From Diprion similis (lineage: Eukaryota; Arthropoda; Insecta; Hymenoptera; Diprionidae), in NCBI RefSeq assembly GCF_021155765.1, contig NC_060112.1, positions 22,966,501-23,030,500 of the forward strand: DNA of 64,000 nucleotides. Direction: 5' to 3'. Shown here in pieces: positions 26,529 to 37,247 of this stretch. The first letter of the stretch is position 1. Each line of letters begins with the position of its first letter. Under the pieces are notes generated by a model. It had not been told where the DNA came from, ran no database searches, and saw only the letters and a program-made list of their open reading frames with translations. The position numbers and the translations under genes are program-made.

Positions 26529-26660
26529 CTATTTGTTGCTTTATATCAAACACGGTTGAGAAGCTTGAACATTCAGTTCAGCACAACATAGAATACTTTT
26601 CGGCCGTCATCAAGTTTCAACTTTCGTTTTAGATAGCGCCACCAATCAGAGAAAACTGCC
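26529..26660 (-). promoter_or_regulatory. Probable leader exon and promoter of mRpL55
   Basis: On the minus strand a strong donor (AATAG followed by gtaagcag, intron starting at 26528) could splice to the acceptor just before the mRpL55 ATG. Just upstream is GATTGGTGGCGC (about 26641-26652), an inverted CCAAT box next to a GGCGC motif, as seen in housekeeping promoters. The transcription start is placed loosely at 26.6 kb. Inferred from splice and promoter motifs only. Confidence 0.45.
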
Positions 26661-26699
26661 ATCTATGACAGCCTCGGTATATACGAAATACAGAGACCT

Positions 26700-27960
26700 G
26701 CAAACATCATGTAAGATAAATCTGACACCATGCCTGCATAGCCGAATTTACCGCGTTGCGTTACCGCATTGAAAATGTGATGCCCATATTCATTGTTAGA
26801 ATATATGAAACGACGATTGGCATTTTATTGAGTACACATAGAGAGATTGAAATGTAATCGCGGCTAATTCACGACGAAGTTTCATCATCGCGATCTGACA
26901 AAAATCTACAAGCAGTCGATACAGTAGACGAAATATGTACAACAATGCGTAGCAATGAATTATTCAACAATCCTTTGACGAAATCGTATGATTATTCCAA
27001 CTTTAGTTGTTTTTTTTTTTTTTTTTTTTTTCCTTACATGAAATAATTTGTATCATCCATTGAAAAATGGTGTACATTGTTTTATTCCTCTATATATACA
27101 TAACACAACGGTCATACGATATTTTTACGAATGATATTTAAATTGATGTAATATTATACTAGTATGTAATTCTAAATCAATTTATATGCACTGTTAAGTT
27201 TTTAAGTTATACATTACGTATGCACGTATGTTGTATACAGATATAGTAATCAGTTTTTAATCATTTACCCTAGCAGCGATAATTATTAGTTGTTTATTTT
27301 ATTTTTTTCTTTTTCAGTTCATAATACTAGAATTGTATGTATGCGGTCCAAGGATCTTTCGGGTCAGCTATTGCAGATGTACAATATTTGTACACGGAGT
27401 AGCTGAGCTAGCGACAAGACGCACTTAAATTTTAGAATATGTGTTTTGAAGATTAAAAGAAAATGAATAGAAGTAAGAAAAATAAAAATAAATTTTAAAT
27501 ACATGTGTATATAATATTGATTACCTAAGAACAAAAATATAAAAATGTATTATTTTTATTCTATGTATGTATATATATATACATATATACATATATATGT
27601 GTGTGTATATATATATATATACATATATCCATTCGACTTATTATTGTTTAATGTAATTACAATTCATAATTCATATTATATGAGCATTCCGACTCGCGCA
27701 AGCATCTTCGAACTTTCATTGTTCAAAGGGTTCGAACTTAGAAAGCTAAAGCTTACAGTTAAGGAATTCGCTATTATAATGACTCGAGTAAAAACATAAG
27801 CTGACAACATTCCTTTCTTTTTGTTGATCCCAAATCATTTTTTTTGCCTTGTCAAGAGTTTTTCTTCTGATTTTTATTCTCATGATTCTTAGTTTTTCGA
27901 TTCTTGTTTTACTTCCTCCTTCCTTCTTCATCCTACCATGACAAAATAATTGGTCGATTA
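26700..27960. other. AT-rich spacer between mRpL55 and Arl8
   Basis: Contains a T22 tract (27010-27031), TA/TG microsatellites (27570-27626) and AT-rich sequence; no exon-like stretch. The last few hundred bases are probably the Arl8 3' UTR; a minus-strand AATAAA lies near 27555-27560. Confidence 0.6.
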
Positions 27961-28910
27961 TTAGCGTACTCCACTTTTAGAATGCGCTATTAACCACTGT
28001 AGCGTGATATCGATATTGTCCTTTTCTTTGCAAGAGATACTGTAGCAGCAGATCTCTCGATCCTGGATCACAGATAGGTTCCTAAAAAAAGAGATCAATC
28101 AATGAATGATGAAATTATACGGAAAGAAATTGAATTTCATATCGTATCAACTCACATTCTTTCAATGAGTCCATTCTCATCAAGAGCATGTGGCAGATCT
28201 CTTTTGTTACCCAATACCAGTACGGGTATACCAGTCAGCTGAGGTTTGTCGAGTAAATTGTGAAGCTCGTTGCGGCTGGCTTCAATTTTTTCTGGATCAG
28301 ACGCGTCGACCATATAAACAATGGCATTCACTCCTCTGCAGTAACGTTCCCACATCGACCTAAACCTCGGCTGACCGCCGATGTCCCAAACTTTGATAGT
28401 CACGTTGCCCTTTGTTATCTTCCGCATGTTAAAACCAACAGTTGGTATCATGTCCTCGCTGAACTGCCCAGACTGTAAATATCAATTATCTTAGTGTGCT
28501 CTATATTCACATGGGTAAAAAGTAAACGGTGGGTATTCGATAGGGAAAAATTTTGTCAACGAAGTGAGAAGAATGAAGGAATAGAAATGATCAAGTCACT
28601 GATGGTTTCAATTGCGTTTCCTAACAGCAAATTGCGGTTTTGAAAACAAGGAACAAAGCAGCTTTGAGCTGAACGAATAACTGAGAGTCATAATTGGTTG
28701 GCCAGTTAATGTCTTGGAACGGGAGGGACTGATTGATAAAAATATGAATGAAATTATGGAAGTTAAGGTATAAATTGGTCAGCATACCGCGATCACGTTG
28801 ACAAATGTGGTTTTCCCACTGTACTGAAGTCCGACAAGGGTGAGTTCCATTTCCTCCTTCCAGAACAGAGACTTGAACCAGTCTAGTATGCGATTTATTA
28901 ACGCCAACAT
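27961..28910 (-). CDS. Arl8: Arl8, Arf-like small GTPase of lysosomes
   Basis: Arl8 binds lysosomal and related membranes and recruits kinesin adaptors and tethering factors for axonal and lysosomal transport. Three exons: 28910-28788, 28472-28156, 28081-27961, all GT/AG with matching phases, giving 186 aa, the exact family length. The N-terminal amphipathic helix ([20 protein letters not shown]) replaces the usual myristoyl glycine. Nucleotide-binding motifs are intact: GLQYSGKT (P-loop), TVGFN (switch I, Thr52), WDIGGQ (70-75) and NKRD (130-133). The C-terminus has the conserved [20 protein letters not shown] and ends HSKSGVR. The gene is complete; the 5' UTR probably starts near 29.0 kb. 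Nothing unusual in the protein. Confidence 0.98.
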
Positions 28911-29060
28911 TTTGGAATGAACTGATCACCGAACGTGTATCCAGTATTTTCAGCCCGAGAAACGTCAACCTCCGGTCTGACTGTATGCACTGCCGATGCG
29001 ATGCTCGGTTAACGGGAGGTGTGTACCGCACTAGTCATACGCGAAAGCGAAAACCAGCGA
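28911..29060 (-). promoter_or_regulatory. Probable 5' UTR and start region of Arl8
   Basis: Sequence directly upstream of the Arl8 ATG, richer in CpG than its surroundings. No TATA box is seen at a fixed distance. The transcription start cannot be fixed from sequence. Confidence 0.35.
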
Positions 29061-31901
29061 TGTGACTAATCTGTTTGGATCGTTGAGCGTATATATTTCG
29101 TGGTAAACAGCTTATCGGAGCCCGTTTGTCCTAAGGAAATTGACGGCACTGAACAGGGTGACTTGGGCGGTTTTAATTTATCTAGTACAAGACTCCGTTC
29201 GATGTATCTACGCGTAATATCTCGCGTGGTATGTACGAACCTTAGAACCACTGTATAACGTGAGATGAATTTGACACGAAGCAGAAGATTTTATCAGTGG
29301 TTCTCAGTTTACTGTCTCACCTATCGCTCATGCTTTGTTACCATGCGCGCATGTAACTGAGCGTAGAACACACATCAGGTTACTGTATTTCAACTCGGTA
29401 GATACGCGTCACGGTGTGTTTTATGTCATCTTGATAGATTTGGGGCGATATTTTTTCAACGCAATTTTCCTTAGTATAAGATTTTCAGTTTTTAGCATGA
29501 TACTTTTATTCCAATGCTAACTATTGATCTCACTTTGGCAACTAGTGAGTTACTTTCTAGCTTGCAGTAAAATTCATCTCTACTTGTTCGATAATCAATG
29601 ACTCACTTTGGTGCTTCAATACCAAGCTGAGAGATGGCGCCACAGAAATCTTTCTGCTATAAAAATGAATTACATAGCTATGCGCCAGGTATGCTGAATA
29701 CCGTGTGTCCAATGGAAACTCGTACTCGAAAACCCGAGTCTCACTGACGTCAAATACATTAAACAAACGGCAGTAAAGCCGAAGTGCTTCTATGAAAACA
29801 CACATTTGGTACATTTACTTTTTTTGCTTACTTTACTTCTGTTTGACGACTATTTTTATTGATTGTTTGAATAACACAATGAAAAAGGTTGTTCAAAATG
29901 GTGTAATAACTTCACTTTCAGGCGGAAGTGATCGTAAGATCCTAAATCGTTGCGAACAGTATATCAGAAGATGCGTAGCAAATATATGAAAAATTTGTTC
30001 GTATTTTCGTCCTAATTTCATAGCTGTTGATCGTAGATGTTCTAAATGCATTTTTCCAATTCTTTGGGTTACGATTGGTCTATAAAGATTCACTTGAACC
30101 GATTCTAAGACAAAAAGTTTTTGATTCCAAAAATCGCCAAAAAAGAAAAGCTAAACTGGGCTGAACTTCTTTCGATTTCTTCAGCCACTTGTGGTTGATT
30201 TTAAAAAACCCTGCAACAAATTTTTTTATACGCTATAACGACGTAATTGTACGAGAGAAAATGCGTGCGTTTCAATTGCTACTTTTCGGAAACGAAAGGT
30301 TTAAAAGAAGCTACCGATTGGCTGTTTTTTAAATATTCATCAATCATATGAGTCTTTCATTTTGTTGCGGTTTCGAAAGGTGCTAAATGAAACACACTTT
30401 ATGATGAGGCGCAATCTCAAGTCGCTGAGATCAACGCTCCAAAAGTAACAACAAAAACACGTAAAAACTTCATCATTTTTTCAACTGATTGACAAAGAAC
30501 AGATCCCCTGAAATAGTTCCCGTACCGAAAATTTACCCAAATTCACATACGCTTCTGAAACTTGGAATAATTGGTTTGCAGAACTGTCATGGAATTATTC
30601 TGGTCTTAATTAAGTGTAACGCGTGACTCGAGGTGGATGGCTGTAACGTGATAAAGTCACCGATCGTGTTGTTTCCAACTGAACGAAGCTCATACTGATC
30701 ACTCCCTCGTCAATAATACCTCTTTCGAACCGAAAAGCAAATTCCAATATGTTGGATAATTGTAACCGTATTCAGTTATATTGCTTTCCACAGAGCAGAT
30801 TACAATAGCTGCAGCATAATTTCGGTGGTCAATACGCATTTAAAACCGTAGTGCACTTTGGAACCTGACTTGACAAATACATACGCGAACCTTTGGTTTA
30901 AAACGAAAATTAATGATCAATTAATGAATTAATGTCAGATTTTTATATATATATATCGTATACGTATAAGCAAAAGACCGGCCATCAGCCAAGAGCCAGG
31001 AGCTAGTTTAAATTCTTGATCTCAAAAGTCAGCTTCAATTTTACGCACACATGCATTAAATATGCGTGGATATGCTCTCACAAATGGTCATGATCAACAT
31101 ATTTTTCATGAATTTTAATTTCTTTTACATTAAAATCTGTGATTGCATACTCAGTGTGATGTGAAGTCTACTCGCATAAATTATAAACATTTGGTACACT
31201 GCCAACAATAATTATACAATCATCAAATCAACCGTGACAGTAAGTTCCAAGATGAGCTGGCAAATATTGCAGATAATTTTGTCCAGATCATTACGAATGC
31301 GAATAATGAAAAAAGCCAGGTCAAGTAACCGTTTCAGTCAAGGCGGTGAAAAAAACTTTTCGAATATCAGAATGAGTCGCATATTTTTATAATGTAGCTT
31401 TTGAAATTCAAGCGTCAAGTCTCTTATTGATCGACGTTTTTTTGATAATGGAAGATATAGCGAAGCGTAAAAAATTAGCTCTCCGAATCGGTAATCACAT
31501 ACACTTACGCACGTGTACTGAACCCGGATTTACAATGTACGTCGTATAAATTTTTATAATTTATTCATGAGTACGTATTCTTGAGTAATGCTTGTAATCG
31601 AATTGAAAATTAGTATTTGTTCAACCGAATATTAATTAAAAATGCTTTTTTTTTCTTCGTCTTTATTTCCAAGTCACTTATATATCTCCGGGTTTGTTGA
31701 TATGAAAAAATCGGGTATACATACGTCATTTATACGAACGTTTTATCACTTATATTATTTAATCAATTTTTTTATGTCGTCGTCATTTATGAAAAAAATC
31801 GCTTAAATTCATTCACACGTGCTGTAGAATTTTGGAGACCACGCGTTTTTTCTGCCGTCCATGTATGCGTATATTAACATGAAAACATACTTCCCTTGGA
31901 G
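29061..31901. other. AT-rich intergenic region upstream of Arl8
   Basis: No gene recognised on either strand. It contains a perfect CRE octamer at 29745-29752 with a CCAAT-type box about 35 bases away (29709-29713), and a GATGGCGCCAC motif near 29634-29644; these may be upstream control elements of Arl8 or of an unseen transcript. Confidence 0.5.
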
Positions 31902-32208
31902 GTACTGTAACGCCCAAAAGACGTTATGTATTATAATCCACGGAAGCAACCCACTTCCTTCGAGTCAACCACTCCGCGAATTAACTTTAGCCGCCACAAA
32001 GCACGAATATAACATATAAAAGACTGAAACTAGTCCTATAATATTCAAAAACGAGCAAAGCCAAAGAGAATAGAATAATATGTATATACTAAGAAATATA
32101 CCTATAGGAGACACGCTAATCCGGCACAGCAAGCAAAAACCCATATCTATATAACGCACGGCGTCCGAGCCCCGCGCGCCGACAAAGAGGGGGAAGGAAC
32201 CAAAATAG

Positions 32209-32216
32209 TATATAAG
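32209..32216 (+). promoter_or_regulatory. TATA box of the LTR-like element
   Basis: TATATAAG about 300 bp from the left end, followed ~25-35 bp later by GGGGACTCTCTTCTTC, which resembles an LTR start region. Predicted transcription runs rightward into the hairpin array. Confidence 0.5.
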
Positions 32217-32287
32217 CCGGCACCTCGGACACAGGAGGGGACTCTCTTCTTCAAGCTCTCCTTTGGAGAAGCTAATTCGCAAACAAA

Positions 32288-32315
32288 GGATCAACTAAGA
32301 CCGCTCAGTTGATCC
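32288..32315 (+). other. Perfect 9-bp inverted repeat downstream of the LTR promoter
   Basis: GGATCAACT (32288-32296) and AGTTGATCC (32307-32315) are exact reverse complements separated by 10 bases. It would form a stable stem-loop near the 5' end of a transcript from the TATA box, where retroelement RNAs often carry structured elements. Confidence 0.6.
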
Positions 32316-32727
32316 AATTATATACATTGTGTTCTAACCGTATAACGGCTATTTAAAGTATTATACTCTTCTATTTCGAAATCTCAGACCATTTCAAACA
32401 GCAAACCTATATAAATTTATACTATCTTTATTTACTGCTCTGCAGCTCGTCAACGACTCATAACGATCATCATTAATTACAACACACGCATTTAATCAAT
32501 TTGTTCGGTAGCTGGCGCCGATATTAGGCCACACAACTTTCTGTATTATTTCACTATTAATATTTATCATTATTATTATTTTATCACCCAACATTGGTTG
32601 ATTCTTTATTTTTCTATTTTTTTTTGTATAATGTTATACGCCGCAGGCGAAATAGATTAAAATTCTTATTTTTTCCAACACACGCGCAAAGAGAGATTCT
32701 GTCAATCACCCACCCCTTCATCCCACC

Positions 32728-33915
32728 GGCTGCATCTTATCACTATTGCAGTGAAAGATTCATTGCTGACACACACACACGGCTGCGGTCGTGCGCTATT
32801 GCAGCGCACTCTGCATTGCTAACTCACACATCCATCCACATTAACGGCTGCGTCTTCTCACTATTGTAGTGAAAGATTCATTGCTGACGCACACACACGG
32901 CTGCGGTCGTGCGCTATTGCAGCGCACTCTGCATTGCCAACTCACACATCCATCCATATTAACGGCTGCGTCTTCTCACTATTGCAGTGAAAGATTCATT
33001 GCTGACACACACACACATACAGCTGCGGTCGTGCGCTATTGCAGCGCACTCTGCATTGCTAAATCATACATCCAACCACAACACCGGCTGCGTCTGCTCA
33101 CTATTGCAGTGAGGGATTCATTGCTGACACACACACACACGGCTGTGGTCGTGCGCTATTGCAGCGCACTCTGCATTGCTAAATCATACATCCAACCACA
33201 ACACCGGCTGCGTCTGCTCGCTATTGCAGTGAGGGATTCATTGCTGACACACACACACACGGCTGTGGTCGTGCGCTATTGCAGCGCACTCTGCATTGCT
33301 AAATCATACATCCATCCACAACACCGGCTGCGTCTTCTCACTATTGCAGTGAAAGATTCATTGCCGACACACACACACACACGGCTGTGGTCGTGCGCTA
33401 TTGCAGCGCACTCTGCATTGCTGAATCATACATCCATCCACAACACCGGCTGCGTCTTCTCACTATTGCAGTGAAAGATTCATTGCTGACGCACACACAC
33501 ACACGGCTGTGGTCGTGCGCTATTGCGGCGCACTCTGCATTGCTAAGTCATACATCCATCCACAACACCGGCTGCGTCTTCTCACTATTGCAGTGAAAGA
33601 TTCATTGCTGACACACGCACCCACACCTCCGGCTGCATCTTCTCGCTATTGCAGTGAAAGATTCATTGCTGCGACACACACACGGCTGCGGTCGTGCGCT
33701 ATTGCAGCGCACCCTGCATTGCTAAAGTACACATCCACTCACCCCCTCGGCTGCATCTTCTCACTATTGCAGTGAAGGATTCATTGCCACTACACACGCA
33801 CACACGGCTGCGGTCGTGCGCTAATGCAGCGCACCCTGCATTGCTAAATCACACACCCATCCACCTCGCCGGCTACGTCTACGCACTATTGCAGTGGTGG
33901 ATTCTTCGCCGCTTC
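32728..33915 (+). repeat. Dimeric minisatellite, ~120 bp unit of two hairpin-forming half-units
   Basis: Tandem array of a ~120 bp unit, itself made of two diverged ~60 bp halves that both open with GGCTGC and contain CTATTGCAG. Half A has TCACT-ATTGC-AGTGA; half B has TGCGCT-ATTGC-AGCGCA; both are inverted repeats around the same five-base loop. I count 11 A and 9 B halves; one B is missing between the A copies near 33570 and 33640. CA-rich spacers of variable length follow each A. Unit lengths near multiples of three create long chance frames (for example 32869-33474), which I do not regard as coding. Confidence 0.95.
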
Positions 33916-34094
33916 ACCCACGTAAATCCTCATACTCCCGCGCACAGCGTTGCACCTCCGCATCGAAGGACGAGCAGCACCCTTGGGCAGGGACCGCCCA
34001 CACCAACACTTATCGACATAACCGCCCTTGGAAAGGGGATAAAGTACGTCCATCGCGTCTGTGACAGCCACAGAAAAACGAGACGTTACAGTAC

Positions 34095-37018
34095 ATATAA
34101 TTTTTTTTTCGATATACGATATGGAAAATCATATAATACTCAATAATTTCGTTTCAAGGAGTTGAAAAGAGAAAAGGCTTTAAACAAGGGGGTAATACAT
34201 TATTATATGTATTACAAGGGATAATTATATTACATATATTTTGTATAGATTGGCTTAAAAGATCGAAATGCGTATATATATATAATATTTTTACTTTATT
34301 TTATTAACATATTTTTATTTCATGGTATTTTTGCATTTTTTATTCTTATATTCACATTACTGTTTAATTTCGCTAATCGAATTCTCTTCTCTATACACAC
34401 TTCTCTTTTTCCACCCATACAATTCTGTTACTCTTATCCATACATCAATAGTTTATGTATGTTACATTATACTCGATGGATTTTTCACTGTCGAACAAAA
34501 TATTGTTGTTTTAAATTGTTGGCTGTTATCGCGATAGCATATTATGAGCTGTATTTGTTTGTATGTGGGTGTGTGTGTGTCTCTTCGTGTGTGTAATCTT
34601 TTAAACCTGACAGAATACTTGAAAAACGAAACAACCACAAGTCTGCCACATTTAAAAGATCGGACAGACACGTTACTCTACTGTTCCATTTGTTTTTTAT
34701 TTGTTTCATTCTATGCGGATGCATTTATATGTATAATAATAATATACTAGATTAATCGTACGTGTGTATGTATAGTATATACTAGGTATCTATCTACAAT
34801 AAAATTCGGTACTCGTTACCCGATTCGCAGTTTACAATATACAGTTGTCTAAAAAATATTGACCGATATAAATGTACGTTTTCACAGTCCTCATCGTTAT
34901 CATCGTCATCGTCAATTCATACATTGATTTTGTTATTTGAATTATCGCTTGCGATATTATCTGCATCGTGTAATATGAATTGACGAATTTTATATCGGTG
35001 TTGTGATATCGACGGATTCGTACCGCGTATAAAATTATTTTCATCTCACATCGTTATTTTAATAAGTATAGAATAATGAATCCGTATATCGAATTTCATA
35101 CACACCGAGCTAATAATCGAAAGTATAACAATCCTCAATATAGTATAATATAATGTAATCCTACTTGGCCGTTGACAAAACCAACATACATATACACAGC
35201 CGTTTTTACGTTATTCGATTTTCAGGCTAATTTGTTATTATATAGTATACCGTTGGTCGAGAAGATCCTTTCCAACAATTCCCATCTATGCCTATATTAA
35301 TTTTTCTTCCATATTGAGCGCTATTTCTACATTAATTATTATTACAATTACCGTTATGTACAGATAGCAGCTTTTTCTAACAATAACAATAACAATAATC
35401 ATTAATAATAATAGTAAATATTAAGTAAATATACACATATGCTCATACATAAATTAATTCTACACAATGTCGTAGATGTACAAATTCGGAATAGAAAAAA
35501 AAGAAGGCCTAGAGACGCGGTTCGTATAGCATCATTTTACGTTATAATTTAATATACATATTATATATCATATAAACATATTATTATTTTTAATTAATAA
35601 TAAAATATGTATAAAATATGTATACGGTGAGAAACGGTTCTTTGTTTTGTTTTCTAATTTTCCTTCTAATTCGTCACTTTTCATCAACTAACTATAGTAC
35701 AGAGGGCAAAAGAAAATTGTCGTATGTTCTTCCGTTTCGCTATTTTTCTTCTTCTCCGTTTCATTAAATATTTTATTATACATAATCTCTTATATATATC
35801 TATATATCTAATAGTTTGAATTTATATTTGCAACAATTTGCCGTTGTACTCGTTACTGCATTATGGCGTTACAAGGTTAAAAAAATGTTTCAATATATAT
35901 TATACGCATTACAGTATTCTTATACTATAATATTATGTACAGTAGTTTTTTTCCCTTTTCTTTTATTTTCATTTTGAATCTTTTGCTTTGTGGACTTTGT
36001 TAATCGTTATTACCTTTATTCGGTATCATCGTGGCTTAATCGCAGAACAACAAAAAGTGACAACGACATACTTAATACATACACATGAATTCGTCTTTGA
36101 AAAAAGAAAAAATACATTACATGTATAAAAAATGAATTAAAAATGTTTCGTATCATAGCTTTGAGCATCGGTGAAGACCACTGTTGGGTGTAGTCATCTT
36201 TATCCATCATATTATATCTGAATTTCATCAGTGTGTATAAATTTGTAATAAGCGATTGAGAAATTAAGGAAGACTGTAAGCTATTGCTTTAGTGTTTCAT
36301 GCGTGTACGAGGGGATAACTATTTATATATAATTTATCTGGGATTTGACCCGCAAAAATTTAACTCGCATTGTCATCGAACGATCGAATTCCGTTATTAA
36401 TTTTTTTTTCTTCTTCCAACACTCGTCAGCATGTAAATTCAACTTTATTTCTCTTCTGCAGCTTGCGTTCTTGACCTGTGTGCTAAATTTTTTTATCAAT
36501 ATTGGCTTGTTACTGTAAATGTTCATTGGGTACGATCATTTTGTACTTTTCAATACGTAGAAAGTTAAAAGATACGTTCTTCTTTCGTATAACGGAAGGA
36601 TTATTTTCGATCTCGGAGTAACACTTCATTGGCAAGGAAGACTGATATTATTGTAGGTATAAGATCTTTCTTCATGAGAGAACGAATCAAGACTATAATT
36701 TTGCGCCGATCACGTGCTTGTCTAAAGAAACTTCGTGGTCAAACGAAAATGTGATTTGTGCCATTGGTGTTATGTGTTTGTGATACGTATATAACGCGGG
36801 TAGATTGAGCTGACGTAAGAAATAGTAAATTCGTGTTTTTTTTTTTTTTTCGATTTTATCAATTCCTCTCTATCACAGGTCCGTTTGAATACAATCGCAG
36901 ATTTGCATACATACACATGCACAAGTGTATATACGTATGTATATGTATTTATATACAGATAATACAACGTACGATCATATTTTCACGATCGATCACACTA
37001 CTCGAAATTATGATTATT
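34095..37018. other. AT-rich intergenic region
   Basis: No exon-like sequence. TA-, AAT- and CA-rich low-complexity stretches dominate. The right end probably includes part of the elongase 3' UTR. Confidence 0.6.
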
Positions 37019-37024
37019 TTTATT
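37019..37024 (-). terminator. Candidate poly(A) signal of the elongase gene
   Basis: AATAAA on the minus strand about 225 bases past the stop codon. Other AT-rich hexamers lie further away, so a longer UTR is possible. Confidence 0.35.
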
Positions 37025-37247
37025 TGTCCCTTTCCTCTCTCTTGTTGAAATTATTATAGGTGAAGTATGGTAGTTTGGTTTTCTTTTCTTTCCATTCATC
37101 ATTATTCGTTTATGTTGAGAACAACGCCGGGTGATATATACTTAAGTATATTATGGCTCTGATGTATGTGATAACCTTGCGCATCGAAATTTTGTGTTGT
37201 GTGTGTATAATAAGAATAAATACATGTCGTCGGCGTCGGCGAAGGTG

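Larger units (their letters stand above)
31906..34090 (+). mobile_element. LTR-like element, probable solo LTR (2185 bp)
   Basis: Terminal inverted repeat of 7 bp, TGTAACG at the left and CGTTACA at the right, so it has the TG...CA ends of an LTR. GTAC is duplicated on both flanks (31902-31905 and 34091-34094), a 4-bp target duplication as in Ty3/gypsy elements. A TATA box (TATATAAG, 32209-32216) with CT-rich sequence just downstream fits an internal LTR promoter on the plus strand. No gag or pol frame is present. The length and the internal tandem array are unusual for an LTR. A TGGCGCCG string at 32513-32520 resembles a primer-binding site, so a truncated or non-autonomous element is an alternative. 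Confidence 0.62.

Noticed and set aside
32869..33474. 201-codon open frame and similar ones through 34146
   Set aside because: They are a by-product of tandem units whose length is near a multiple of three; the frame shifts where unit length changes and the peptide is His/Ala repeat without any domain.
32728..33915. CRISPR-like array
   Set aside because: The repeats are tandem and variable, with no unique spacers of constant length, and the genome is eukaryotic.
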